Part shown: positions 50,266 through 58,838 of the stretch, piece by piece
Layout: each line of letters starts with the position of its first letter
Position numbering within the stretch: the stretch's first letter is position 1
Origin: Alphaproteobacteria bacterium
Lineage (GTDB): Bacteria > Planctomycetota > Phycisphaerae > UBA1845
Reading direction: 5' to 3'
NCBI GenBank assembly: GCA_028285105.1
Contig: JANQQE010000021.1
Coordinates: 434,001-498,000 of the forward strand
Length of the DNA: 64,000 bases
The notes under the pieces: model-generated
Told to the model about the DNA's origin: nothing
The model's database searches: none
Seen by the model: the letters and a program-made list of their open reading frames with translations, nothing else
Translations under genes and position numbers: made by a program

Positions 50266-50294
50266 CTGGATTCCCGCCTGCGCGGGAATGACTT
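50266..50294. repeat. REP-like palindrome, copy 3
   Basis: CCTGGATTCCCGC-C-TGCGCGGGAATGACTT. The same core as copies 1 and 2 but without the GTATTGGCG extension. Between the PiT-type transporter and AI-2E genes. Confidence 0.72.
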
Positions 50295-50323
50295 CGGGTG
50301 TGCGGCTGCCAGGACATCCTTGG

Positions 50324-51829
50324 TTAATAATCTTCTTCGGCGTAGCGTTCTGGGTAGGCTCGTTCCATCATTTCTTCTCTGGTGCGGCGGGACTGTTCGT
50401 CGCCTCGGCGTTTGAATTCATTGCGGAGGATCAGGTTGATGCCGAGTACTGCGACGAGGCCGATCATTTTGGTTTCGCTAACAATCAGGCAGACGACGGC
50501 AGTGAAGGTGGCGGCGATGAGTGCGGCGAAGAACCAACTGAACACGACCCAGATGGATCGGGCTAGTTTCAAACCGGCATCGCCTTTTTGGAAGATGCGG
50601 TCGCCCATGCCCGTGCCGACGAGTGCGGCGAAGGTGACGTAGGTTGTGGAGACGGGCATCTTGAAGCTGGAAGCGACGGCGATGACGCTGGCAGACACAC
50701 CCATGATAACGGTGGCACGGAGAGCGTCGTAGTGTTGGCGTTTACCGCGCTTGGTCATTTGTACCTGGGGGGCGAGGGATTGTTCGCGCCCCGAACGTTT
50801 GGCGAGCCATTCGCCGATGGTCAGGCACCAGCCGGGTGCGTAGAGGCGGACGCGGTCGGCATGGCTGCCCATGTTGACGGCAGCTTTGGTGACGCGGGTG
50901 GCGTTCTTGGTGCGCATGCCCATAAACAGCAGGATGCCGCAGACGAACAGTTGCCAGCGGGCGATCTTGGCATCGGTTGCGACTTGGATACCTGCGTCCC
51001 AATTCTTAACGATGCTGATGGTGGCGAGTCCGGGCGAGGCGCAGTTGGCGAGATCGTTTTGTCCAAAGGCAAACGCCATCGAAAGCATGCCGCAGACCGC
51101 GAGAACTGGGAAAATCATCTTGGCAGCGCGATCTTTGTAGCGGAATAGCAAAATTGTAATCACGCCTGCAAACAGGAACCACAATCCGATGACCCAAAAT
51201 GTTGCGCCGAGCGGTGTTCGATGGATAAGGTCGTGAACATCCTTGATTCCGGGAACTTTCTTCATTCCCTTGATGATCATGAAAAAAACCATGCCGCTGG
51301 CGATGCCACCACCCACCCATGCGCCGTGAAGTTTCATGGTGCGCAGGTCCTCGGTCTTGTTGCCGATGACGCCGCGTATGAATCGTTGCACCAGAAAGGA
51401 GGAGAATCCTGAAAGGAAGATTGAGATCACGATGGCTGATACAACGCTTCCGGCTTTTGGCCAATCGACTAGGTTGTCGGTGTTGGTGATGAACGCCATC
51501 GCCAGGGCTGCGCCGATGAGTTCGAAGACGAGGCATGCAGTGGTGGAGACTGGCATGCCGAACGCGGAGTAACCGTAAAGCAGGACCGTATCGACAAGGT
51601 ACACGGAGATGTAGATGGCAGCCGCCTGTTCCAGCTTGAGGGCTGTGGGGTCGAAAATGCCTTTGCGGGCAGTCTCGATCACGCCTCCCGACAACGATGC
51701 GCCGACGATGACGGCGATGCCCGCGAGGATGACGGCGCGTTTGCGGGTCATCAGGCGGGCGCCGTAGACGGCATTGATGAGGTTGGCTGCGTCGTTTCGT
51801 CCGACTTCGACGGTATCCCAGATGAGCAT
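50324..51829 (-). CDS. PiT-family inorganic phosphate transporter (start uncertain)
   Basis: A 501-residue polytopic membrane protein with the two PiT signatures: RNDAANLINAVYGARLMTRKRAVILAGI near the N-terminus and FAFGQNDLANCASPGLATIS in the second half. About ten hydrophobic segments are present, along with a large basic cytoplasmic loop (TKRGKRQHYDALR). PiT proteins import phosphate with H+ or Na+. The first usable start codon is ATG 51829, but the frame runs on upstream to a stop at 52251-52249 and encodes a convincing N-terminal membrane helix (FGAAAFAILTLFLGQKFLLTGILIFSIS), with no ATG, GTG or TTG in it. GGAG eight bases before an ATC at 51976 could mark a non-canonical start. The DUF47 gene lies immediately upstream: a phosphate module. 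Confidence 0.9.
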   Translation of the reverse strand: MLIWDTVEVGRNDAANLINAVYGARLMTRKRAVILAGIAVIVGASLSGGVIETARKGIFDPTALKLEQAAAIYISVYLVDTVLLYGYSAFGMPVSTTACLVFELIGAALAMAFITNTDNLVDWPKAGSVVSAIVISIFLSGFSSFLVQRFIRGVIGNKTEDLRTMKLHGAWVGGGIASGMVFFMIIKGMKKVPGIKDVHDLIHRTPLGATFWVIGLWFLFAGVITILLFRYKDRAAKMIFPVLAVCGMLSMAFAFGQNDLANCASPGLATISIVKNWDAGIQVATDAKIARWQLFVCGILLFMGMRTKNATRVTKAAVNMGSHADRVRLYAPGWCLTIGEWLAKRSGREQSLAPQVQMTKRGKRQHYDALRATVIMGVSASVIAVASSFKMPVSTTYVTFAALVGTGMGDRIFQKGDAGLKLARSIWVVFSWFFAALIAATFTAVVCLIVSETKMIGLVAVLGINLILRNEFKRRGDEQSRRTREEMMERAYPERYAEEDY

Positions 51830-52037
51830 GGAGATCGAGAAGATCAGGATACCGGTGAGGAGGAACTTTTGGCCTAGGAACAGGGTGAGAATTGCGAAGG
51901 CGGCTGCACCAAACCACCACCACGGAATGGCGTCTTTCGCCCTGGCGAGTAGGCCTGTCGGTGGTTCGTAGTTGATGGCGTCGACTCCGCGATCTTTGCC
52001 GCACGTCGTTTTCGCGCGGTCGGTGGTTAAGCGGTGG

Positions 52038-52712
52038 TTACCTTGACGTCAGCATTCTTCGTACACGGTCGGCGAGGCTTTCAGCCGAATTGGCGAGTTG
52101 TCCGAGTTCCCCGAACACTTTGAACCAAAGCATGATGTCCAAACTTGAGACTTCGTTTTCAAGCGCGAACAGCGCTTTCGATAATTTGTATTGCATTCGA
52201 TCGGATTCCCACTCGGCGCGTTCGACTTGGGCGACGAGCATTGAAACTTTTTCGACCATGTCATGCGGGAATCCCTGGTGGACAGCTTCTTCGAGCGGGT
52301 CGTTTAGTCCCTGGGCGAGGTTGCAAACATTTAAGACGGAATCGACATATTCCATGGTCAGTTCGCTGATGGCTGTCGGTAACATCAGTTTTTTTACCGT
52401 CAACAGGAAAGCGACGTCTTCGGTCGCGTCGGCCATATCGTCTTGCAGTTTGACGTGACCGAGTAGGTCGCCGCGAAACACGGGCAAGTAGAACGTTTTG
52501 GGAATTGTCTGGCGGATTTCGTCTTTGATAATGTCGGCTTCGTGTTCGGTTTTGAAGATATCTTTGGTGATGTCTTCAAGTGTATTGAAGTCTCCATCGC
52601 GCACGGCTTCGAAGAGTGGCCGAACCAACGAAACGCAGCGCATGACGGCATCGAGTTGTTCTTTGAGTGGTTGGAATGGAGAATGGCGAAATGCATCCAC
52701 GAATTTCGACAA
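52038..52712 (-). CDS. DUF47-family PiT accessory protein (PhoU-like)
   Basis: A 224-residue helical protein of the DUF47/TIGR00153 family. LVRPLFEAVRDGDFNTLEDITKDIFKTEHEADIIKDEIRQTIPKTFYLPVFRGDLL matches the PhoU-like repeat with E-x-E-A-D metal-binding-like motif, and EWESDRMQYKLSKALFALEN matches the second copy. DUF47 proteins usually lie next to PiT genes and appear to control phosphate uptake. ATG 52712 is used. The downstream PiT gene begins within or just past its stop (52038), with the unusual start discussed there; translational coupling is plausible. Confidence 0.93.
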   Translation of the reverse strand: MSKFVDAFRHSPFQPLKEQLDAVMRCVSLVRPLFEAVRDGDFNTLEDITKDIFKTEHEADIIKDEIRQTIPKTFYLPVFRGDLLGHVKLQDDMADATEDVAFLLTVKKLMLPTAISELTMEYVDSVLNVCNLAQGLNDPLEEAVHQGFPHDMVEKVSMLVAQVERAEWESDRMQYKLSKALFALENEVSSLDIMLWFKVFGELGQLANSAESLADRVRRMLTSR

Positions 52713-53111
52713 GGGTCACCTCCGTCAATTTGAAATGCCAAGCGCGATTTCGCTGAGCAGGATGCCATCGTACGCAACTTCGCGTTGGGCATTATTCCCA
52801 AAGTTGATGTGGCACTTCGGGCGCGGGGTTTGTACCGAATGCGGGTGTGGGTTGCAATGGGGTGCGTGTCAAAAACGAGATAATTGAGTGGTTTTTGCGA
52901 GAGGCTGATGAATCTGGGGGAGATCGGTTTGACGGATCGGCTGGTTGGGCCGAGGGCGTGAGGGTGCGGTTTACAGGGGGGCGGGGGCTGATTAGAATTC
53001 GGGATTCCTTTGGTGTGCAAATCGCCAAAGCGTTCGTCGCAGGCTTGGCGATTTGATTCTTCCCAGACGTTTAGAAATACGCACGATCCGAACGTCACAT
53101 CGAATTATTCC
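52713..53111. other. Divergent region before the OPA-type transporter gene
   Basis: 399 bases between two divergent phosphate-related genes. A short plus-strand frame (52847-53056) is not convincing. It contains TGTGCAAATCGCCAAAG repeats but no recognised PHO-box pair or terminator. It probably has promoters for both DUF47-PiT and the antiporter gene. Confidence 0.4.
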
Positions 53112-54521
53112 ATGGCGCAATCGCAATCCAACGAGCCGCTGGTCTATCAGCACGAGCCGGGTTTTCGACTTCGGCGCGTGCGCAACTGGTTCTTCCTGGG
53201 TTTGACGTATGCGTCGTATTATCTTTGCCGCCTCAATCTTGGCATTGTTGCACCAGAATTGAAAAGCACGCTCGGTTTTACCAACACCCAATACGGTGAT
53301 ATCAACACAGCGCGTCACTGGGCTTATGGTGTGGGCCAGTTTGTCAACGGATTGTTTACCGACCGCTTGGGCGGAAAGATGGCGATGACCATCGGGGCGG
53401 TAGGGACGGCGGTACTGAATGTCGCCTTCGGATTGGTCGCTTGGAGCGATATTTCCTACATCTTCTACACATTGTTCATCATCAGGATGATTGACGGATA
53501 CGTACAGGCGTTTGGCGCCCCGGGCATGATCAAAATCAATACCGCATGGTTTCGTCGCCGTGAGCGTGGAACATTTGCCGGTATTTTCGGAATCATGATC
53601 AACTTGGGCGGAATGGGAGCGGGCGAGCTTGGCAAGATGATCGCGAAAGGTGCGACAATCCCGCTGCTTTTCTTTTCGTTCAAAATCGGGGCAATGGATT
53701 GGCGGTACATCTTCTTCATCCCGCCGGTCGTTGTGCTGACAGTCATCATCATGATGAATGCCTTCGTAAAAAATACGCCTGAAGAGGCCGGGTACGAGAT
53801 TGTTCACGACGAAGACGAACACGACGATGGCACGGATGACAAGATTTCCTTAGTAGAGGTTTTTAAGAAGATTGCGTCCAACGGTGTTGTTTGGATTGTA
53901 GCAGCCGCGTACTTCTGTACTGGCTTTGTTCGCGATTCAATCTTCAGTTGGTACGTGCTTTATCTTGACGAAGTATGGAGTGTCGGCAAGGACGCATTAC
54001 TGTTCTACATTGTTGCAACCTGGATGTTGCCTTGGCTGGCGTCGGCCGGGTCGTTGGGATCGGGAGTTGTTTCCGACAAGTTATTCAGCGGAAAGCGGGC
54101 ACCTGTGGCAGCATTCTTGTATTTTGTGCAAGCAGTCTTGATTGTGGTCGCAATGCTTATGTCAAACGGGACGCTTGGGACAACCGTCATTGCTTCTACA
54201 GTTGTACTTCTTGGGATTCACGTGGGTTGCAATGCAACACACTCGCTCCTAGGGACGGCTGCCGCGATGGATCTTGGTGGCAGGAAGATGGCGGGCTTCT
54301 CCTCCGGGGTTATCGATTCATTCCAATACTTTGGTGCCGGTGTTTCGACGATGGTCATTGGGCGGCTGATGGATCGCTATCAGACTGTCGCAGCAGATGG
54401 AAGCACTCAGATGAATCCGACTGTCTGGTTCGGAACGATGCTTCCATGGGCGATTCTGGGAACGCTTCTTATGACCTTTCTTTGGTGGCGGCATCGGGGT
54501 AGTGATGCGGCTGGCACTTGA
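53112..54521 (+). CDS. Organophosphate:phosphate antiporter-like MFS transporter (GlpT/UhpT type)
   Basis: A 469-residue 12-helix major facilitator. YYLCRLNLGIVAPELKSTLGFTNTQYGDINTARHWAYGVGQFVNGLFTDRLGGKM is typical of the OPA family (GlpT: CR-N---AxP-L), with the basic residue of the phosphate site. FGAPGMIKINTAWFRRRERGTFAGIFGIMINLGGMG follows, then a charged cytoplasmic loop (DEDEHDDGTDDK) between helices 6 and 7. OPA members exchange sugar phosphates or glycerol-3-phosphate for phosphate. The exact substrate is unknown. ATG 53112 begins the aligned N-terminus; the frame is open upstream. Its neighbours are PiT/DUF47, in keeping with phosphate nutrition. Confidence 0.89.
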   Translation: MAQSQSNEPLVYQHEPGFRLRRVRNWFFLGLTYASYYLCRLNLGIVAPELKSTLGFTNTQYGDINTARHWAYGVGQFVNGLFTDRLGGKMAMTIGAVGTAVLNVAFGLVAWSDISYIFYTLFIIRMIDGYVQAFGAPGMIKINTAWFRRRERGTFAGIFGIMINLGGMGAGELGKMIAKGATIPLLFFSFKIGAMDWRYIFFIPPVVVLTVIIMMNAFVKNTPEEAGYEIVHDEDEHDDGTDDKISLVEVFKKIASNGVVWIVAAAYFCTGFVRDSIFSWYVLYLDEVWSVGKDALLFYIVATWMLPWLASAGSLGSGVVSDKLFSGKRAPVAAFLYFVQAVLIVVAMLMSNGTLGTTVIASTVVLLGIHVGCNATHSLLGTAAAMDLGGRKMAGFSSGVIDSFQYFGAGVSTMVIGRLMDRYQTVAADGSTQMNPTVWFGTMLPWAILGTLLMTFLWWRHRGSDAAGT

Positions 54522-54775
54522 TTTACATTTCTTTGCGGGCGGCGATTGTCGCTGCAATTATTCCATCCAATTCTGCCATTTCGACATTGTGAACGGCGCG
54601 ACTTGTTTGCATCGGTCCGGAAGCGTATAGTGACGTTTCGCACCATGAGTGGTTTCGAAAGCTCGGTCGGTTTGAGTCGAGGGGCCCACTGCTTTCCTGT
54701 CGAATTCATTCCGACGATGACGGTCAATAGAACCCGGGTGAGAGCCATAGGGTTTTACGATGAGGAGAAAGTTGC

Positions 54776-55867
54776 ATGGCGACAGAACACGTTCCGTTGC
54801 AGGCGATTGATCATATCGAGTTCTTTGTGGGCAACGCTTTTCAAGCCGCTCACTTTTATCGCACAATGTTCGGATTTAACATCATCGCCCACAGCGGATT
54901 GACGACCGGGCGGCACGGGCAGTCGAGCTACCTGGTTGAGCAGGGCAAGATTCGATTCCTGTTGACATCGGCGCTATCTCCGGATTGTCCGGTGGCGCGA
55001 CACTGTGCGCTGCATGGCGATGGTGTGCATTCGGTGGCGTTTCGGGTGGACGATGTCGAAGCGACGATCAATGCGGTCAAAGCCAACGGTGCGACGGTGG
55101 TCAAACCGCTGACGACGTGGCAGGATGGATACGGCGAGTTGCGCTTTGCGGCGATCCGTACCTACGGCGACACGGTACACACGTTTATCGATCGGTCTGA
55201 TTACAAAGGCATTTTTGCCCCCAAGTACGTACCGGTGGAGTCGATCAAGACAGAGAACGCCGGGCTGCTCGCAGTCGATCATGTGGTTGGCAATGTCGAG
55301 CTTGGGGCGATGCGCTTTTGGGCTGACTTTTATGCACGGGTGCTTGGGTTCACGCAGCTGGCGCACTTTTCGGACGATGATATCAGCACCGATTACACAG
55401 CCCTTATGTCGAAGGTGATGCAAAGTGACAACGGGTTAATCAAGTTTCCGATCAACGAACCGGCAGAGGGTAAGAAGAAATCGCAGATTGAAGAGTACCT
55501 CGATTTCTACAACGGGCCCGGTGTGCAACACATCGCGATGGCGACCGGTAATATTGTCGAGACGGTGAAGCGGCTCAAGGGTGCGGGCATCGAGTTTCTA
55601 TATGTGCCCGATACCTATTACGAAACCCTCGTCAGCCGCGTGGGTGAGATCAAAGAAGACATCGACGAACTTCGAAAGTGGGGCATCCTGGTTGATCGCG
55701 ATGAAGATGGATACCTCCTCCAGATCTTCACCAAGCCAGTGGAAGATCGTCCCACGTTGTTCTATGAAATCATTCAGCGACGGGGTTCGCGCGGGTTTGG
55801 CGTGGGCAATTTCAAGGCGCTGTTTGTTTCGATAGAAGAAGAGCAGCGCAAACGCGGTACGTTGTAG
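54776..55867 (+). CDS. hppD: 4-Hydroxyphenylpyruvate dioxygenase
   Basis: A non-heme Fe(II) dioxygenase turning 4-hydroxyphenylpyruvate into homogentisate in tyrosine breakdown. It is 363 residues, normal for the bacterial/plant type. It shows two VOC halves: IDHIEFFVGNAFQAAHFYRTMFGF and AVDHVVGNVELGAMRFWADFYARVLGF. Iron ligands are likely H in AVDHVVGN, H in GVQHIAMAT and E in FYEIIQRRGSRGFGVGNFKALFVSIE, which ends the family's C-terminus. GAGGAG eight bases before ATG 54776 confirms the start. The homogentisate dioxygenase gene is not in the window. The upstream 254-base gap has no gene. Confidence 0.97.
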   Translation: MATEHVPLQAIDHIEFFVGNAFQAAHFYRTMFGFNIIAHSGLTTGRHGQSSYLVEQGKIRFLLTSALSPDCPVARHCALHGDGVHSVAFRVDDVEATINAVKANGATVVKPLTTWQDGYGELRFAAIRTYGDTVHTFIDRSDYKGIFAPKYVPVESIKTENAGLLAVDHVVGNVELGAMRFWADFYARVLGFTQLAHFSDDDISTDYTALMSKVMQSDNGLIKFPINEPAEGKKKSQIEEYLDFYNGPGVQHIAMATGNIVETVKRLKGAGIEFLYVPDTYYETLVSRVGEIKEDIDELRKWGILVDRDEDGYLLQIFTKPVEDRPTLFYEIIQRRGSRGFGVGNFKALFVSIEEEQRKRGTL

Positions 55868-55895
55868 GTTTCATTGAGAGGCGGGTCGCTTTCAT

Positions 55896-56984
55896 TCATT
55901 CCCATGTTGAAGCGATTTGTATGCATTGCGTGGTGAGGTGGCCGACAAACAATGCGACGGTAGCGATCGCCCACCCGTGCGGGATGCGCAGGTACTTCTT
56001 GTAGCCAATCCATAGCATCGCCCATACCGATACGAGCGCCAGAATCATCACGCCGTCACCAAGTCCCGAGTAATATTCGAAAGCTATTCTGGGCATTCCT
56101 CTTCGGCCATCTTTTGGCCAGGGCAAGTAGTAAAGCGTTGAGTCGAGAACGGCTTCCAACACACACCACAATGCGGTGCAAAGGCTTGCGAATAATGTCG
56201 AGTGCGCAAAGACGCGCAGCACTTGTCGCCAGTTGGCTCGGTGTTCGCGGTTGGATTGCACGAATATTTGCAGCGTCAGAAATGTGGCGACGGACCAGGT
56301 CGCGTAGGTAATGAGATCGTTGCTTTCGAAGCGAGGGTTGTAGGTGAACCGCATTCTGAGCTTTGCGAGACTGGGCAGGACGGCGATGAACTTGTTCATT
56401 ATTGGGTCGATCGCGAGGGCCATCGCATGCCAGCCGCGAGCGAACACCAACCATTGAATCAGAATTAAGAGGACGAGCGGGAAGACTCTGGGTTTGTCGG
56501 TTCGAGGATACGACTTCCAAAGTCGAAACGGACTGGCTACGCCAAGCCAAAAAGTCTTTGCAATCGATTTAAGTGGGTCGGCATACCATTGAAACTCAAA
56601 CAGATAGGCCGTCTTGCTGATGGCTGCATCGCACACATTGTCCCAATTAAATTCAATGCCACACTCCGGGCAGCGATTCGATGTCAGACCGACCAGTCGA
56701 TAGTCACATTTTGTGCAACAAAGTTCTTCAAGCGGCAGTTTGGCAACGTGCGTGTACCACAGCAGTTTGAAACGGTTGCGATGAGCGTTAATCGTGTGTT
56801 GACAGATGTCGCGCATGTCGGCGTCTGCGCCACACTCCGGGCAGTGGTCGTAGCCGTCCTGGTGGATGACGTATTGGCATGATGGGCAGCGGAGCAGTTC
56901 GCGGTCGACGGCGGTGATTTCGTCGATCAGCTCTTGCGTCGTGATGGGGGTGCTTTTTGAAGTGGTTCCGGTGAGTTCATTCAA
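55896..56984 (-). CDS. Membrane protein with two N-terminal zinc ribbons
   Basis: A 362-residue protein. Two zinc ribbons are at the front: CPSCQYVIHQDGYDHCPECG (33-52) and CTKCDYRLVGLTSNRCPECG (91-110, also DYRLVGL). The C-terminal 200 residues contain about five hydrophobic segments (for example PLVLLILIQWLVFARG, VMILALVSVWAMLWIGY). This is the third protein of the window with the C-x2-C-x-Y-x-L-x-G-L...C-P-E-C-G unit. It may be an ion-coupled or regulatory membrane protein; no reaction is known. The C-termini face the gap to the hppD gene. The start ATG 56984 is at the protein's beginning with no stronger alternative. Not in an operon. Confidence 0.75.
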   Translation of the reverse strand: MNELTGTTSKSTPITTQELIDEITAVDRELLRCPSCQYVIHQDGYDHCPECGADADMRDICQHTINAHRNRFKLLWYTHVAKLPLEELCCTKCDYRLVGLTSNRCPECGIEFNWDNVCDAAISKTAYLFEFQWYADPLKSIAKTFWLGVASPFRLWKSYPRTDKPRVFPLVLLILIQWLVFARGWHAMALAIDPIMNKFIAVLPSLAKLRMRFTYNPRFESNDLITYATWSVATFLTLQIFVQSNREHRANWRQVLRVFAHSTLFASLCTALWCVLEAVLDSTLYYLPWPKDGRRGMPRIAFEYYSGLGDGVMILALVSVWAMLWIGYKKYLRIPHGWAIATVALFVGHLTTQCIQIASTWE

Positions 56985-57232
56985 GACTCATATGGCTCCG
57001 ATTCGGTATTAAACGCATTGGCTGACAAGCACCCGGTTACCTCGAGGGGGGTTTTCTGGGCCAGCCCCTGCGCTCCTAAATATTTTAGTTGATGGGTGGA
57101 TCGGATGCACGGGCTGAGTCGTTGGAGGGACTGCGATTTTCTTGAATTTGCCAATCAGAGGGCGCGTTGTAGGTGTGCGGTATGGGTGAGTGTTTGCGGG
57201 GCTTGAATGTACTTTGCGGGGGCGATAGGGAC

Positions 57233-57712
57233 ATGAGAAGGCGAAATATATTGACGGTTGGTGGCGTGCTTTTATGCCAGTTGATGGTGGTTGGCTGCGT
57301 GTTGGATGCGCGGGTGGATCTGGCGGCTGCTGGGGCGATGGATCGATTGGCGGGATCGATGGAAGGTGTGGTCAATGAATACCACGCCGAGATCGATCGA
57401 GCCGACAACGCGATGGAAGTTGCGGTTGTCGATGCGTTTGTCGAACGGATTCGACGCGACGTTTCCGATGAAGCGGCAGTAACGTCGCACAATGAGAAGT
57501 TTCGGTTGGCGATGAAGCGGGTGCGAGACGATCGCGCAGTCGAATTCGACCGATATCGTGCTGCGCTCGACAATGTCGATCTGGTGCGCGAGGTGGCTCG
57601 TGGGTTGCGGCGCCTGGCCACCGAAAGCATGTCGTTTGAAGATGATGCCCGTAGATATCTTTTTTCACTTCTTGAAAACGCTCAGGTTTCGAGCGCATCG
57701 CCGGCATCTTAA
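57233..57712 (+). CDS. Small lipoprotein of the Mu-like cassette
   Basis: A 159-residue protein with a signal peptide ending in lipobox MVVGC (C about 21), then a charged helical domain (YHAEIDRADNAMEVAVVDAFVERIRRD; ATSHNEKFRLAMKRVRDDRAVEFDRYRAALDN) likely to form coiled coil. No known family. It is the first of five short same-strand genes (57233-59378) that resemble the minor genes in front of the terminase of Mu-like phages. A lipoprotein in front could be an Rz1-like spanin component, but it is much longer than typical. ATG 57233 is the start; the frame is open upstream. Phage origin is inference. Confidence 0.62.
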   Translation: MRRRNILTVGGVLLCQLMVVGCVLDARVDLAAAGAMDRLAGSMEGVVNEYHAEIDRADNAMEVAVVDAFVERIRRDVSDEAAVTSHNEKFRLAMKRVRDDRAVEFDRYRAALDNVDLVREVARGLRRLATESMSFEDDARRYLFSLLENAQVSSASPAS

Positions 57713-57810
57713 ACGGCTTCTCACTCTGTAAGGTTTGATTTGGCACCGGGTAGCCGGCGCGCAGTCGAGGATTGCGCTATAGGTGTGTTCGTCTTTCGGA
57801 AGGGTTTGAT

Positions 57811-58089
57811 ATGGGTGCAGTTGAAGCGTTGGATGAGTTGATTGAACAGTTGGATGGTACGGAAATTTCAGCCGCTGAAGGTGAAGAATCGAAAACGTCG
57901 CCTGACGCAATAGATCGGGTGTTGGGATCGCAGCCGCGTTCGACGAACGTTCGCAGTTTGAAGGATGACGAAACGATTGAAGCGTTTCGCCGTGAGCTCG
58001 TGGACGGTTTGATTCGCGTGGATACGGCGGGACGGGCGCTGCGTCTTTTGTCGCAGGTTGTTGGGGCTGTGCTTGCGGGTAGGGCGTGA
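57811..58089 (+). CDS. Small acidic helical protein of the Mu-like cassette
   Basis: A 92-residue protein: VEALDELIEQLDGTEIS is acidic, then RSLKDDETIEAFRRELVDGLIRVDTAGRALRLLSQVV, a helical segment with a possible HTH-like feel, ending VGAVLAGRA. No family recognised. It lies 98 bases after the lipoprotein gene, and its TGA stands four bases before the next start, so it is in the same transcript. ATG 57811 is used because the upstream 13 codons are in frame but without a ribosome site. The function may be a phage structural or regulatory minor protein; low certainty. Confidence 0.6.
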   Translation: MGAVEALDELIEQLDGTEISAAEGEESKTSPDAIDRVLGSQPRSTNVRSLKDDETIEAFRRELVDGLIRVDTAGRALRLLSQVVGAVLAGRA

Positions 58090-58093
58090 TCCG

Positions 58094-58519
58094 TTGTCGG
58101 CTGGCGTTTGGGAGATGGTGGGGGCAGGCCTGGCGGTCGTTGCGCCGCTGGTCGGTGTGCCGCTGACGGTGATGACGTTTTATCTGAAGAGTCTGCGCGA
58201 ACAGCAGGCGGGCCGGTTTTCGGATTTGACTGAACGGGTGAGTACGACCGGGAAGGAGTTGCGCCGCGTTGTGGAAGATGTCGGGCAGATTCGGCGTAAC
58301 TTTGCGACGAAAGAGGAATGGCTTCGGGAAACGATGTGGGCGCGGCAGAGAATAGAGGCGCTCAGTGCGGCATCGATGCGCGCGGAGACGGAGTTGGAAT
58401 CGCAGGGCGGGTTGGTGGCGACATCGGAGCGGACGCATCGGCTGGTGGCTGAGATGGCGAAGAAGGTTGGGGTCGGCGAAGCGCGCCCGAAGGTTCAGGA
58501 TGATGGGGAGTCGCGTTGA
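58094..58519 (+). CDS. Membrane-anchored coiled-coil protein, Mu gp25/DUF2730-like
   Basis: A 141-residue protein with an N-terminal transmembrane helix (GAGLAVVAPLVGVPLTVMTFYL, about 9-32) and a long coiled coil (LREQQAGRFSDLTERVSTTGKELRRVVEDVGQI...). The layout (short helix, then heptads with E/R-L periodicity) is that of the DUF2730 family, known from Mu-like phages as gp25, lying ahead of gp26 and gp27. The start is TTG 58094, with AGGG nine bases upstream; ATG 58115 is possible. The TGA of this gene overlaps the ATG of the next by one base. DUF2730 identity is inferred from layout and order, not from a matching motif. Confidence 0.6.
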   Translation: MSAGVWEMVGAGLAVVAPLVGVPLTVMTFYLKSLREQQAGRFSDLTERVSTTGKELRRVVEDVGQIRRNFATKEEWLRETMWARQRIEALSAASMRAETELESQGGLVATSERTHRLVAEMAKKVGVGEARPKVQDDGESR

Positions 58520-58836
58520 TGGCAAATGGACGTACGGCTCGCCAGATTAAAATGGTGCGCAATGAAGTGCTGGTTGCGTTGAACATGCTCTACCCAGCCG
58601 CCCTGCAAGCCGAGCAGTTGATGCGCAGTTTGCTGAGCGTGTTTCCGGAGATGGAGTGGGATCCGTTTCGACGCGACCTCGCGTACCTTTGCGAAAAGGG
58701 ATATGTGCAGCGGGTGGTTTCGGACAGCGAATCCGACTCGAGGTTCACGCCATGGCGACAGCGGTGGTTTCGTTTGACGAGCGCGGGAATGGAAGTAGCC
58801 GACCGCGTCATCGGCGACCCGGCACTGGATGATTGA
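58519..58836 (+). CDS. Winged-helix protein, Mu gp26/ArsR-like
   Basis: A 105-residue protein. RNEVLVALNMLYPAALQAEQLMRSLLSVFP, then WDPFRRDLAYLCEKGYVQRV and WFRLTSAGMEVADRVIGDPALDD, is a short winged helix of the type found in Mu-like phages ('-R-DL-WL-E-GLV--', then 'LT--G--VA-G' at the end), where it follows DUF2730 and precedes DUF3486. ATG overlaps the preceding stop (TGATG), so it is translationally coupled. It may bind DNA or act as a small virion-assembly factor; the real role of gp26-type proteins is not established. Confidence 0.65.
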   Translation: MANGRTARQIKMVRNEVLVALNMLYPAALQAEQLMRSLLSVFPEMEWDPFRRDLAYLCEKGYVQRVVSDSESDSRFTPWRQRWFRLTSAGMEVADRVIGDPALDD

Positions 58837-58838
58837 CC

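Noticed and set aside
26586-50294. Possible CRISPR repeats from the recurring palindromes
   Set aside because: Copies are kilobases apart, with no regular spacers and no cas genes.
52847-53056. 69-codon plus-strand frame upstream of the OPA-type transporter
   Set aside because: No ribosome site; overlaps the likely promoter region and has no recognisable domain.
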